Below, piece after piece: positions 53,317 through 61,463 of a stretch of DNA of 64,000 bases (positions are counted from its first letter, which is position 1; each line of letters opens with the position of its first letter). Below the pieces are notes generated by a model, which saw only the letters and a program-made list of their open reading frames with translations, made no database searches and was not told the origin of the DNA. The position numbers and the translations under genes are program-made. Source of the DNA: Nocardioides iriomotensis (GTDB lineage: Bacteria > Actinomycetota > Actinomycetes > Propionibacteriales > Nocardioidaceae); NCBI RefSeq assembly GCF_004168035.1, contig NZ_SDPU01000032.1, positions 209,409 to 273,408 of the forward strand. Reading direction: 5' to 3'.

Positions 53317-53338
53317 CGGTGTCACCGCACCGACACCG
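53317..53338. promoter_or_regulatory. Inverted repeat upstream of the hemerythrin gene
   Basis: CGGTGTC-N8-GACACCG (53317-53323/53332-53338) in the divergent gap between the BTAD regulator and the hemerythrin gene. Possible operator; the binding protein is unknown. Confidence 0.4.
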
Positions 53339-53358
53339 CATCGACCAGGGAGCACCCG

Positions 53359-54078
53359 ATGAGCACGCCCACCACCCACCCCGTCCAGCTCGACCTGCCC
53401 GGCCAGACCCACGTCGCCGACGGCCCGCACGACCAGGCCGGCATGTACGTCATGCACCACGCCTTCCGGCGCGACCTGGCGCGCTTCGAGGCCGCCGTAC
53501 GGCAGACGCCGCTCGGCGACCGGGCGACCTGGAAGGCACTGGCCGGCCGGTGGGCGGCGTTCACCGAGGTGCTGCACCACCACCACCGGGTCGAGGACGA
53601 GTCGATCTGGCCGCTGGTGCTAGGGCACGCCCGCGAGCGCGGCGACGCAGAGTCGGTCGAGACGCTGGAGGCGATGGAGGCCGAGCACGACACCATCGAC
53701 CCCGCCCTGGCCGCCTGCACGGAAGGCTTCGCGTCGATGGTCGACCACCCGTGCGCCGACCACCGCAACGCGCTCGACGTGCGGATCACCGACCTGCGGG
53801 CCGGCCTGCTCGACCACCTGCGCCACGAGGAGACCGGCGCGCTGCCGCTCATCCAGGTGCTGCTGTCCGCCGAGGAGTTCGACTCCTGTGAGAAGGCGGC
53901 CGGCAAGGCCTACCCGCTGCGCCGGATCCCGTTCATCCTGCCGTGGGCGATGGCCGGACTCCCCGAGGAGGTGGTGACGCGGTTCCTCGGCGGCGCGGCC
54001 CCGCAGCTCAAGCACATGCTCCGGCTGCTCCGTCCCCGGTTCGAGCGCGGCGAGGCACAGGCCTTCCGCCACGCCTGA
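53359..54078 (+). CDS. Hemerythrin-domain protein
   Basis: A 239-residue protein with an N-terminal HHE cation-binding domain. The probable di-iron ligands are in MYVMHHAFRRDL, LHHHHRVEDESIWP, AEHDTIDPAL and HLRHEETGALP, in the usual helix spacing. The C-terminal 80 residues (RRIPFILPWAMAGLPEEVV...LKHMLRLLRPRFER) are an extension seen in actinobacterial hemerythrin-like proteins. It may sense or store oxygen or nitric oxide; function is uncertain. ATG with AGGGAG upstream. A large nested palindrome begins 2 bases after the stop. Confidence 0.9.
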   Translation: MSTPTTHPVQLDLPGQTHVADGPHDQAGMYVMHHAFRRDLARFEAAVRQTPLGDRATWKALAGRWAAFTEVLHHHHRVEDESIWPLVLGHARERGDAESVETLEAMEAEHDTIDPALAACTEGFASMVDHPCADHRNALDVRITDLRAGLLDHLRHEETGALPLIQVLLSAEEFDSCEKAAGKAYPLRRIPFILPWAMAGLPEEVVTRFLGGAAPQLKHMLRLLRPRFERGEAQAFRHA

Positions 54079-54080
54079 GA

Positions 54081-54136
54081 CCGATATCGGTAGCCCAGCA
54101 GTGACCCATAGGTCACGTTCGGACTACCGATATCGG
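54081..54136. repeat. Symmetric nested palindrome with CCGATATCGG ends
   Basis: Outer arms CCGATATCGGTAG (54081-54093) and CTACCGATATCGG (54124-54136) are perfect complements, and each contains the self-complementary CCGATATCGG. Inner arms GTGACC (54101-54106) and GGTCAC (54111-54116) flank CATA. The spacers between outer and inner arms are 7 bases on both sides, so the whole 56 bp is symmetric about 54108.5. It could be a terminator, a double operator or a recombination-type site. Confidence 0.9.
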
Positions 54137-54209
54137 GAGGCGTCCGCCCTGAGGCGCCTTCGAGCGAAACTCGATGGTCTCGCCGGCCGTCGCCGCGCAG
54201 GATGGACTC

Positions 54210-55040
54210 GTGCCGGGTCACGGGACGCGGGTGGAGATCGCCTGCGACGAGTCGGGCTCCGAGGGCGGGAAGCTCGTCGGTGGTACGACCGACGTGCTCG
54301 CACACGCGAGCGTCGCGGTCGACCACGAGGTCGCCACCGCCTGGCTCGACGAGGTCCGGCTCCGGGCCCGCTCGCCGGCCTCGGAGGTCAAGGCCAGCGT
54401 CGTGCTGCGCCTTCAGAACCGCGCCGTGCTGCGTGACCTGCTCGGACCCGCCGGTCCGTTCTGGGCCGACGGCACCCCCGCCGCGCACGTCCACCTCGTG
54501 GAGAAGCGCTACCTGCTCGTCGTCCGCTTCCTCGCCCTCCTCGGCCTGGACGGGCCGGACGACCCGGCGCCCGAGGACGTCCACCGCGTCCTGGACGGCG
54601 ACTGGGACGGAGTGCTGACCGCCTTCAACGACCTGCTCCGCGCCCGCGAGCGCGCGTCCCTCCTCGACCCGATGGGACCGGCGCTGGCCGCGGTCGTCGG
54701 CCACTGGTCCCGGGACTGCTCGGTCGTCGTCGACGTCGTGCACGACGAGCACCGCACCCTCCGCGAGGCCGGCGCCGTCCGGCTGCGTGCGCTCTGCGAC
54801 CCGGTCGGGCTGCTCGGCGAGGTGCGGTTCGTCGACTCGCGCGACGACGCTCGGGTCAACCTCGCCGACTTCCTCGCGGGTACGGCGCGCCGGGTCGCGA
54901 GCGAGGTGCTGGCCAATCGCGTCGACGACGGCGTCGCCGAGCTGGTGGAGCTGGTGCGGCCGTTCGTCGGGGCGGCGTCGACCTGGGGCGACCGCGTCAG
55001 CTGGGCCGTGCTCGCGCCCCGCGCCGTGGTGTCGCCCTGA
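54210..55040 (+). CDS. DUF3800-like protein
   Basis: A 276-residue protein with acidic motifs reminiscent of DUF3800 RNase H-like folds: VEIACDESGSEGGKLVGG near the N-terminus, VVVDVVHDEHRTL in the middle and VRFVDSRDDARVNLADFLAGTARR toward the end, which would supply the carboxylate residues. Nuclease activity is inference from family resemblance. The GTG at 54210 was chosen because CAGGAT lies 6 bases upstream and the CDESG motif normally sits near residue 10; an in-frame ATG at 54174 would add 12 residues. Confidence 0.65.
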   Translation: MPGHGTRVEIACDESGSEGGKLVGGTTDVLAHASVAVDHEVATAWLDEVRLRARSPASEVKASVVLRLQNRAVLRDLLGPAGPFWADGTPAAHVHLVEKRYLLVVRFLALLGLDGPDDPAPEDVHRVLDGDWDGVLTAFNDLLRARERASLLDPMGPALAAVVGHWSRDCSVVVDVVHDEHRTLREAGAVRLRALCDPVGLLGEVRFVDSRDDARVNLADFLAGTARRVASEVLANRVDDGVAELVELVRPFVGAASTWGDRVSWAVLAPRAVVSP

Positions 55041-55080
55041 GATCCGACGCACCCGGCGCCTGACCTGCCACGATGTGCGC

Positions 55081-55896
55081 ATGCGCCAGCCCGACGGCCG
55101 CCCGCAGGTCGTGGCTCATCGGGGATCGAGCCACGCGACCCCCGAGCACACGCTCGGTGCCTACGTGCGCGCGCTCGACGAGGGCGCCGAGGGCCTCGAG
55201 TGCGACGTCCGGCTGACGTCCGACGGGCACCTCGTGTGCGTCCACGACCGCACCCTCGACCGGGTCACCGGTACGCGGGGCAGCGTCGTCTCCACGATGA
55301 AGCTGGCCCAGCTCGACGAGCTCGACTTCGCCGCCTGGAAGAACCCGTGGGCAGACCTCGACGACGAGGCCCCCGAGATCGACGCCGACGCCCGGCGGGT
55401 GCTCACCCTGCGGCGGCTGCTCGAGACGGTGGCCGACTACGACCGGCCGGTCGACCTGGCGATCGAGACCAAGCACCCCACCCGGTACGCCGGGCTGGTC
55501 GAGCGGCGGCTGGTCCAGCTGCTCGACGAGTTCGGCTGGGCCGGCAAGGGGTCCCCGGCGCGGGTCATGTCGTTCTCCTGGCTCGCGCTGACCCGGATCA
55601 AGAAGCTCGCGCCCGACCTCGAGGTGGTGTTCCTGCTGGACCGGCAGCACGCCTGGCTGCTCGCCCGCGAGCTCGCCGCCGAGGACTGGATCGCCGGGCC
55701 GGGCATCGCGTTCCTGCGCGAGAACCCGCGGATCGGCCGCCGGCTGGCCGACCTGGGCCGCCGCATCCACGTGTGGACGGTCAACACCGAGCAGGACCTC
55801 GAGCTCTGCGTCGACCTGGGGGTGGAGGCCGTGATCACCGACCGCCCGCAGATGGCCCTGGCCCACCTGGCCCGTATCACGGGTGATGCGCGATGA
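55081..55896 (+). CDS. Glycerophosphodiester phosphodiesterase
   Basis: A 271-residue GDPD-family TIM barrel. Catalytic motifs are VVAHRGSSHATPEHT (His, Arg, Glu), the metal and general acid/base motif LECDVRLTSDGHLVCVHDRTLDRVT, a later metal ligand in DLAIETKHP, and the C-terminal HVWTVNTEQDL. No signal peptide, so it acts in the cytoplasm, hydrolysing glycerophosphodiesters to glycerol 3-phosphate and an alcohol. CACGAT 6 bases before the ATG may be its -10 box. Confidence 0.94.
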   Translation: MRQPDGRPQVVAHRGSSHATPEHTLGAYVRALDEGAEGLECDVRLTSDGHLVCVHDRTLDRVTGTRGSVVSTMKLAQLDELDFAAWKNPWADLDDEAPEIDADARRVLTLRRLLETVADYDRPVDLAIETKHPTRYAGLVERRLVQLLDEFGWAGKGSPARVMSFSWLALTRIKKLAPDLEVVFLLDRQHAWLLARELAAEDWIAGPGIAFLRENPRIGRRLADLGRRIHVWTVNTEQDLELCVDLGVEAVITDRPQMALAHLARITGDAR

Positions 55897-55932
55897 TCCT
55901 CCCTGGTGAGCGAGGCCACCCGGCGGGGGTGT

Positions 55933-55961
55933 TTGTCACGCGAGGGGGCGGGAAGTATGAG
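55933..55961 (+). promoter_or_regulatory. Probable sigma-A-type promoter of the anti-sigma ATPase gene
   Basis: TTGTCA (55933-55938), a 17-base spacer and TATGAG (55956-55961) match housekeeping promoter geometry. Transcription would start near 55968, giving a leader of about 33 bases to the GTG at 56001. Confidence 0.6.
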
Positions 55962-56000
55962 CAGCAGACCACAGACGAACCACACCCGAGGGGGAACCCC

Positions 56001-56414
56001 GTGAGCACCAGCTCGCTGCGAGCAGGGCGCGCGCCCGTCACGCTGCGCGTCCCCTTCGCCGCGTCCTCGGTGGCCGTCGCGCGGCAGAAGCTGCGGTCCT
56101 GGCTGGTGGAGGCCGGCACCTCCACCGAGACCATCGACGACGCCCGCATCGTCATCTCCGAGCTCGTCGCCAACTCCGTGCGCCACGCCCGTCCGCTGCC
56201 GGCCGGCGACATCGTCGTCACCTGGCAGGTCGAGCCCCGCGGTCTCGAGATCGCGGTGACCGACGGAGGCAGCGGCACCAAGCCGCGCACCGTCCAGGCC
56301 ACCTCGTCGGCCCTCGCCGGGCGAGGCATGGCCATCGTCGAGAGCCTCGCCGTCACCTGGTGGTCCGACCACAGCCGGGCCCAGTCGACCGTGCACGCCG
56401 TCCTGGCGATCTAG
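56001..56414 (+). CDS. Anti-sigma-type ATPase (HATPase_c, RsbW/RsbA-like)
   Basis: A 137-residue GHKL ATPase: N-box ISELVANSVRHARPL, G1 EIAVTDGGSGTKP and G2 SALAGRGMAIVESLAVTWW, the whole protein being a single kinase-fold domain. Such proteins bind a sigma factor or phosphorylate an anti-sigma antagonist in Actinobacteria. No partner gene is adjacent. GTG 56001 with GGGGGAA upstream. Ends before the DUF5926 gene, which has its own leaderless promoter. Confidence 0.9.
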   Translation: MSTSSLRAGRAPVTLRVPFAASSVAVARQKLRSWLVEAGTSTETIDDARIVISELVANSVRHARPLPAGDIVVTWQVEPRGLEIAVTDGGSGTKPRTVQATSSALAGRGMAIVESLAVTWWSDHSRAQSTVHAVLAI

Positions 56415-56473
56415 GCTGCGCCGACCCACTCCCGCGGCACCTCGGCCTCGCCCGGCCACATAGGGTCCTGCCC

Positions 56474-57430
56474 ATGGGTAAGAAGTCGCGCGTCAAGCAC
56501 CGCTCCCAGCAGGAGACCGCCACGCCCGGCGAGGTCGGGCCGCGCCAGCCCTGCCCGTGCGGTTCTGGCCGGCGCTACAAGGCCTGCCACGGCAGCGCCG
56601 ACGGACCGGCTCCGGCGTACGTCGCCCGCCCGTTCGCCGGCCTGGCCGACGAGGCCGACGTCATCGCGATGCGCGAGATGGTCCCGGCCGCCACCGCGCC
56701 GGTGCGGCTGCGTGACGGCGTGACCGACGCCGACCGCGCGGTCGTGCTCTGCTCGCTGCTGCCCGGCGCGGCCCCCGGCCTGGTCCGCCAGGACGGCACG
56801 ATCTGGCTCGGCCTGCAGGTCCAGCACGCGTTCGGCGACCCGAGCCGGGAGCTCGCCGCGGTCCTGGAGAAGGCGCTCGCCGCCGAGCCCGGCGACGTGG
56901 TCGGCCTGACCGCCGCCCCCGCCGAGGGACCGCGGCTCCAGGACCTGCTGACCGACGACCCGCTCGAGGTCACCGTGCACCGCGGCTTCGACTTCTGGGT
57001 GGCCGACGTCGACGACCCCACCGGCGCGATCGCGTCGTCGCTGGAGGCGGCCAACGCGGCGGCCCACCCGGCCGCCCGGCTGACCTCGGTCGACGCGGCG
57101 TACTGGACCGACGTCTCCACCAAGGAGCACCTGCGCTGGGTGATGCCGCACGACGACGAGGAGCAGCTGCTCAGCGCGCTCGCCCGGCTGCACGCGGCCG
57201 GCAAGGACTCGCTGGTGGAGGGCTCGCGGCTCGTCGGCATGTTCCGCACCAACGGCGTGCTCGTGCCGGTCTGGGACCTGCCGCTCGGCACCGGCGCCGA
57301 GGTGCTCGAGGAGCCGGCGGCGGCGTTCCGGAAGCACCTCGACGCCGCCCTGGCCGACGACTCGCCGCTGAGCACCGAGGAGCGCTCCGCGCGCAGCGGG
57401 CTCGCCAACCGCCAGCTCACGATCCGGTGA
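56474..57430 (+). CDS. DUF5926 protein with N-terminal SEC-C motif
   Basis: A 318-residue protein. A basic N-terminus (GKKSRVKHRSQQE) is followed by a SEC-C zinc motif QPCPCGSGRRYKACHG near residues 25-40, then an actinobacterial DUF5926 body (YVARPFAGLADEADVIAMREMVPAATAPV, FDFWVADVDDPTG, LRWVMPHDDEEQLLSALARLHAAG). SEC-C motifs contact SecB or the ribosome in other proteins; the role here is unknown. TAGGGT lies 7 bases before the ATG (leaderless pattern). Followed by tandem T-tailed hairpins. Confidence 0.88.
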   Translation: MGKKSRVKHRSQQETATPGEVGPRQPCPCGSGRRYKACHGSADGPAPAYVARPFAGLADEADVIAMREMVPAATAPVRLRDGVTDADRAVVLCSLLPGAAPGLVRQDGTIWLGLQVQHAFGDPSRELAAVLEKALAAEPGDVVGLTAAPAEGPRLQDLLTDDPLEVTVHRGFDFWVADVDDPTGAIASSLEAANAAAHPAARLTSVDAAYWTDVSTKEHLRWVMPHDDEEQLLSALARLHAAGKDSLVEGSRLVGMFRTNGVLVPVWDLPLGTGAEVLEEPAAAFRKHLDAALADDSPLSTEERSARSGLANRQLTIR

Positions 57431-57544
57431 GGCATCGAATCCGCAGGTGCAGAGCCGGGTTGACCACGGAATCCGCAGCAGGGGGACTAGACCACACGAT
57501 TAAATCTGGGTGACGCGTGCCATATTCGGCCGATCCGGTTGATC

Positions 57545-57623
57545 CGGGGCCGCGTTCCCCGTATTTTTCTCTGTGCCCGGTCGTTGTTGTATCCCCCGTC
57601 AGCAACGGCCGGGCCTTTTCTTT
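57545..57623 (+). terminator. Two tandem Rho-independent terminators
   Basis: Terminator one: CGGGG-N7-CCCCG (57545-57561) followed by TATTTTT. Terminator two: GCCCGGTCGTTG (57575-57586) pairing with CAACGGCCGGGC (57603-57614, one wobble), followed by CTTTTCTTT. Both read on the plus strand after the DUF5926 gene. True T-tails are rare in this window, and the preceding 57480-57540 is relatively AT-rich, so a small RNA ending here is also possible. Confidence 0.75.
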
Positions 57624-57669
57624 GCCCGCACGCAGGACGCGCTCCGTCCACGTCGCCCCTAGCCGGGGA

Positions 57670-58893
57670 TCAGGCCGGCAGCGGGTCCCGGACGACCGGG
57701 CAGGACATGCAGCGCGGGCCGCCGCGGCCCGAGCCGAGCTCGGAGCCGGCGATCGCGACGACCTCGATGCCGGCCTCCTCGAGCCGGGTGTTGGTCTCGA
57801 TGTTGCGCTCGTAGGCGACCGCCACCCGCGGTGAGATCGCCAGGGTGTTGTTGCCGTCGTCCCACTGCTCGCGCTCGGCGGTGACCGGGTCGAGGCCGGT
57901 GTCGATCTGGTGCAGCGTGTCGATGCTCATCGCCTTGGCGGCCGCCACCAGGAACGGCTCGGCCTCGGCGGTGCGCAGCACCAGCCCCGCGTCGCCGTCG
58001 CCGGCGCGGTCGACACAGGTGACGGCGTACGCCCGGAGGCTGTCGGCGACGTTGGGGTACATCACGATCTTGTCGACGTCGACCATCGTGCAGACCGTGT
58101 CGAGGTGCATGGTCGCGCGCTCCTGCGCGATCGGTACGGCGAGCACGGTGTGCGCGAGGTCGGCGGCGAACACCTGCCGGGCGAGGCGCTCGGCGCCGGC
58201 CGGGGTGGTGCGCTCGCCGACGCCGACCGCGATGACGCCGGGGGCGAGCAGCAGCACGTCGCCGCCCTCGACGTGCTCGCGCTGCCAGCCGTGGATCTTG
58301 GGCGTGCCGGCGAAGCGCGGGTGCAGCGTGTAGATCAGCTCGGTCAGCTGGGTCTCGCGCTCCCGCGCGGGCATCGCCAGCGAGGTGATCGCGACCCGGT
58401 CGCGCACCCACACCGACGAGTCGCGGGTGAACAGCAGGTTGGGCAGCGGGTCGATCAGGAAGTCGTCGCTGGCGAGCAGGCTGGTGACCAGGCCGTGCCC
58501 GCCACGGACCTCGTCGTTGCGCACGCCCGCGGTGAGGAAGCCGGCGAGCTCCTCGGGCGACTGGTCCTGCAGGGCGGTGGTGAGGTACTGCCGCAGGGTG
58601 TCGCCGAGGTGCAGGCTGGCCATCGCGCCCTGGATCGCGCGCTCGCGGGCCTCGTCGCTGGCGAGCGTCTCGACGAGCAGCTCGACGAGGTAGAGCACCT
58701 CGACGTCGCGGGAGCGCAGTGCCTCCGCGAACGCGTCGTGCTCCTCCTGCGCGCGGCTGACCCAGGGGATGCCGTCGAAGAGCAGCTTGTCGTTGTTGCG
58801 CGGGGTCAGCCGCTTCAGCTCCGGTCCGGGGCGGTGCAGCATGACCGTGCGCAGTCGGCCGACCTCGCTGTCGGCGCCGTGGGAAGTGCTCAT
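57670..58893 (-). CDS. arcA: Arginine deiminase
   Basis: A 407-residue guanidino-group hydrolase. It begins [36 protein letters not shown]. The catalytic sites are [11 protein letters not shown] with its Asp, the Glu and His of [10 protein letters not shown] and [11 protein letters not shown], and the nucleophile Cys in [10 protein letters not shown] near the C-terminus. It converts arginine to citrulline and ammonia. No arcB or arcC is adjacent. ATG 58893 was chosen because TAGGCT lies 8 bases upstream and family similarity starts there. Confidence 0.96.
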   Translation of the reverse strand: MSTSHGADSEVGRLRTVMLHRPGPELKRLTPRNNDKLLFDGIPWVSRAQEEHDAFAEALRSRDVEVLYLVELLVETLASDEARERAIQGAMASLHLGDTLRQYLTTALQDQSPEELAGFLTAGVRNDEVRGGHGLVTSLLASDDFLIDPLPNLLFTRDSSVWVRDRVAITSLAMPARERETQLTELIYTLHPRFAGTPKIHGWQREHVEGGDVLLLAPGVIAVGVGERTTPAGAERLARQVFAADLAHTVLAVPIAQERATMHLDTVCTMVDVDKIVMYPNVADSLRAYAVTCVDRAGDGDAGLVLRTAEAEPFLVAAAKAMSIDTLHQIDTGLDPVTAEREQWDDGNNTLAISPRVAVAYERNIETNTRLEEAGIEVVAIAGSELGSGRGGPRCMSCPVVRDPLPA

Positions 58894-58936
58894 GGTTCCG
58901 AAGCCTAGGACCCGGCGGCCCCGGACCGCGTGTCGG

Positions 58937-59551
58937 TCAGGCCGCGACGATCTCGTAAACGGTGACCGCGGCGAGCAGCAGGCACACCGCCGCACCGACG
59001 TAGTGCAGCACCGACAGGTGCAGGTAGCGCAGCAGCACGCGCCCGGCGATGACGGCCAGGCCGGACACCGCGAGCAGCGCCGCCCACGCGCCGACGAACA
59101 CGCTGATGTGGTCGTGGTAGCGCGTCACGAGGCTGATCGTCAGCAGCTGCGACAGGTCGCCCCACTCGGCGGCGAACAGGATGGCGAACGACGCGGCCGC
59201 GGCCTTGAGGAAGGACTTCCTCGCGTCGTCGCTGCCGGCCTTGGCGGCGTACTCCTCCTCGGTCTCCTTCTCCTCGGCGTCGGCCCCCGGCGCCGTCTTG
59301 ATGAGGAGGAACGCGCCGACCAGGAAGATCAGCAGCGCCACCGACTCGATCAGCACGTCGGGCAGCAGCGTCGCGAGCGCACCGGCGGTGACGGCAACGA
59401 GGCACTGCACGCCGAACGCGAGACCGACACCGACCCAGACCGCGAGCGGCCGGAACCGCGTCGACAGGACCAGCGCGGCGATGAAGGTCTTGTCGGGCAG
59501 CTCGACCAGGAAGATCGTGCCGAAGGTGACGGCAGCGACGGTCAGGTCCAC
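58937..59551 (-). CDS. TMEM165/GDT1-family cation transporter
   Basis: A 204-residue membrane protein with about six helices and the two UPF0016 signatures [16 protein letters not shown] (first repeat) and [15 protein letters not shown] (second repeat). In other organisms this family moves Mn2+ and Ca2+, usually exporting from the cytosol by exchange with protons. GTG start with AGGAGGAAG upstream, overlapping the end of larC by 10 bases, so it is the third gene of a larB-larC-gdt1 operon. A metal-supply role for LarC is inference. Confidence 0.92.
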   Translation of the reverse strand: MDLTVAAVTFGTIFLVELPDKTFIAALVLSTRFRPLAVWVGVGLAFGVQCLVAVTAGALATLLPDVLIESVALLIFLVGAFLLIKTAPGADAEEKETEEEYAAKAGSDDARKSFLKAAAASFAILFAAEWGDLSQLLTISLVTRYHDHISVFVGAWAALLAVSGLAVIAGRVLLRYLHLSVLHYVGAAVCLLLAAVTVYEIVAA

Positions 59552-60747
59552 GCTTCCTCCTGGGCTCGGGCGACGGCGGCGGCGAGCACGGCCTTGACCG
59601 GCCGGCCGGTGCTGGTGGCGACGCGGGCGACGTCCTCGTACTCAGGCTGCGCGTTGACGACCTCCCCGTCGAGCAGCGCGAGCTTCACGGCGATGCGCTC
59701 GCCGTCGACGGTGACCGAGCGCATCGCCCGCTCGAGCGCGGTCTTGCCGACCGCGACCTCGCGGACCCCGATCGTCGAGGTGTGCCGGAACACCTCGCGG
59801 CGGACGGCGTCGACCCGGTCGGGGCGCACCAGCACGTGCAGGGTGTGGGCCGGGCGGCCCTTCTTCATCAGGATCGGGGTGAGCCAGGCGTCGCTCGCGC
59901 CGGCGTCGAGCAGGGCGGCGAGCACCGGTGGCCACAGCCGCGGGTCGAGGTCGTCGACGTTGGTCTCCAGGACGACCGCCCCTCGGTCGGTCGAGCCGTC
60001 CCGGGTGGTCGAGCCTGTCGAGACCACCTCCTCACCCACCAGCAGCCGCAGCACGTTGGCGTGGCCCGCGGGGTCGCGCCCGCCGGCGCCGACGCCGACC
60101 TCGCGGACGGTCATCGCCGGCTGCGGTCCCCAGTCGGTGGCGTGCGTGACGAGCAGCGCTGCGCCCGTCGGCGTGCACAGCTCCATGGTGGGCGACCCCA
60201 CCGGTCCGCCGTACGACGGGACGCCGCGGAGCAGCTCGGTGACGGCCGGCGGCGGCACCGGCATCACGCCGTGTGCTCCGCGCACCGACCCGGAGCCGAC
60301 CGCGACGGGCGAGACGACGAGCCGGCCGAGGCCGAGGTGGGCCAGGCCGGCGCTGACCCCGACGACGTCGGCGATCGCGTCGAGGGCGCCGACCTCGTGG
60401 AAGTGCACGTCGCCGGGGCTGGTGCCGTGCACCGCCGCCTCGGCGGTCGCCAGCCGGTCGAAGGTGTCGTGCGCGAGCACCCGGACGTCCTCGTGCAGGC
60501 CGGCCGACGCGAGCAGCTCGCGGATGTCGGCCCAGGTCCGGTGGGTGCTGCTGTCGGCGACCTCGACGTGGCAGCGGGTGGCCGCGAAGCCGTTGCGCGA
60601 CACGGCTTCCGGCACGATCGCGACGTGCTCGGGCGCGACCTTCTCCACGGCCTCGGCGATCACGCCGACGGGCACGCCGGCGCCGACGAGGGCGCCGAGC
60701 AGCATGTCGCCGCTCGCCCCCGAGGACGCGTCGACCCAGCCGATCAC
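59542..60747 (-). CDS. larC: Nickel-pincer cofactor biosynthesis protein LarC
   Basis: A 401-residue LarC (DUF111) protein: IGWVDASSGASGDMLLGALVGAGVP at the N-terminus, VHFHEVGALDAIADVVGVSAGL near residue 115, the LETNVDDLDPRLWPPVLAALLDAGASDAWLTPILMKKGRP motif, and TSTIGVREVAVGKTALER near the end. LarC inserts nickel into the pincer nucleotide in a CTP-dependent reaction. Residues about 239-254 (VVSTGSTTRDGSTDRG) come from an inserted repeat. Start overlaps the larB stop (ATGA). Confidence 0.93.
   Translation of the reverse strand: MIGWVDASSGASGDMLLGALVGAGVPVGVIAEAVEKVAPEHVAIVPEAVSRNGFAATRCHVEVADSSTHRTWADIRELLASAGLHEDVRVLAHDTFDRLATAEAAVHGTSPGDVHFHEVGALDAIADVVGVSAGLAHLGLGRLVVSPVAVGSGSVRGAHGVMPVPPPAVTELLRGVPSYGGPVGSPTMELCTPTGAALLVTHATDWGPQPAMTVREVGVGAGGRDPAGHANVLRLLVGEEVVSTGSTTRDGSTDRGAVVLETNVDDLDPRLWPPVLAALLDAGASDAWLTPILMKKGRPAHTLHVLVRPDRVDAVRREVFRHTSTIGVREVAVGKTALERAMRSVTVDGERIAVKLALLDGEVVNAQPEYEDVARVATSTGRPVKAVLAAAVARAQEEAWT
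59987..60030 (-). repeat. In-frame CTCGAC-rich repeat inside larC
   Basis: On the coding strand GGTGGTCTCGACAGGCTCGA then CCACCCGGGACGGCTCGACCG, which aligns with the mccB insert at 36172-36217. It encodes VVSTGSTTRDGSTDR, in the same frame as in mccB. Confidence 0.7.
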
Positions 60748-61439
60748 CGGGCGTTCCTCGCCACCCGGGCGGCGAACACGCCGGCCCCGAAGCCGTTGTC
60801 GATGTTCACGACGGTCACGCCGGGAGCGCAGGAGTTGAGCATCCCGAGCAGCGCCGCGATGCCGCCGAACGACGCGCCGTACCCGACGCTGGTGGGGACG
60901 GCGACGAGCGGGGTGCCGGTGAGCCCGCCGACCACGCTGGGCAGGGCGCCCTCCATGCCGGCCACGACGATCAGGCAGTCGGCGGCGTCGAGGTCCGCGC
61001 GTGCGGCCAGGATCCGGTGCAGCCCGGCGACGCCGACGTCGTTGACCCGGGCGACCCCGGCCCCGTAGACGCGGGCGGTCAGCGCCGCCTCGGCCGCGAC
61101 GGGGGCGTCCGACGTGCCGGCGGAGACGACGGCGACGGTGCCGGCGGGCTCGGGCAGCGGGCCGATGGTGGCCGCGCGGGCCTCGAGGTCGAGCACCGCG
61201 CCCGGAACCTCGGACTGGACGGCCTTCATCGCCTCGTCGCTCAGCCGGGTGGCCAGCACCGCCCGCTCGGGGTGGGCGGCGTGCAGGGTCCGGAGGATGC
61301 CGACGAGCTGTTCGGGCGTCTTGCCGGCGCCGTACACGACCTCGGGGTCACCGGTACGCCGTGCGCGGTCGGTGTCGAGCCGGGCGTAGCCGAGGTCGTG
61401 GATCCCGGGGTCGGCTCGGTCGTCGGCGTGGTCGGGCAC
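60744..61439 (-). CDS. larB: Nickel-pincer cofactor biosynthesis protein LarB
   Basis: A 231-residue LarB, related to PurE. The N-terminal AYARLDTDRARRTGDPEVVYGAGKTPEQLVGIL and the C-terminal AADCLIVVAGMEGALPSVVGGLTGTPLVAVPTSVGYG are characteristic. LarB carboxylates and hydrolyses nicotinic acid adenine dinucleotide to start pincer cofactor synthesis. larE (sulfur insertion) and larA (racemase) are not in the window. GTG 61439 was chosen because TAGTGT lies 7 bases upstream. Divergent from pheA with a 24-base gap. Confidence 0.92.
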   Translation of the reverse strand: MPDHADDRADPGIHDLGYARLDTDRARRTGDPEVVYGAGKTPEQLVGILRTLHAAHPERAVLATRLSDEAMKAVQSEVPGAVLDLEARAATIGPLPEPAGTVAVVSAGTSDAPVAAEAALTARVYGAGVARVNDVGVAGLHRILAARADLDAADCLIVVAGMEGALPSVVGGLTGTPLVAVPTSVGYGASFGGIAALLGMLNSCAPGVTVVNIDNGFGAGVFAARVARNAR

Positions 61440-61446
61440 GCGGGGA

Positions 61447-61456
61447 ACACTACGCT
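61447..61456. promoter_or_regulatory. Overlapping divergent -10 boxes for larB and pheA
   Basis: Plus-strand TACGCT (61451-61456) sits 7 bases before the pheA ATG. Minus-strand TAGTGT (61452-61447) sits 7 bases before the larB GTG. The two hexamers share the TA pair at 61451-61452, so the two leaderless promoters cannot be opened independently. Confidence 0.65.
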
Positions 61457-61463
61457 GGCGGCC

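Noticed and set aside
53287..53340. Terminator between the BTAD regulator and the hemerythrin gene
   Set aside because: The two genes are divergent, so neither transcript ends there; an operator is the more sensible reading of the dyad.
57575..57623. 6C RNA
   Set aside because: The loop has only five consecutive C residues and the second C-rich loop expected for 6C RNA is missing.
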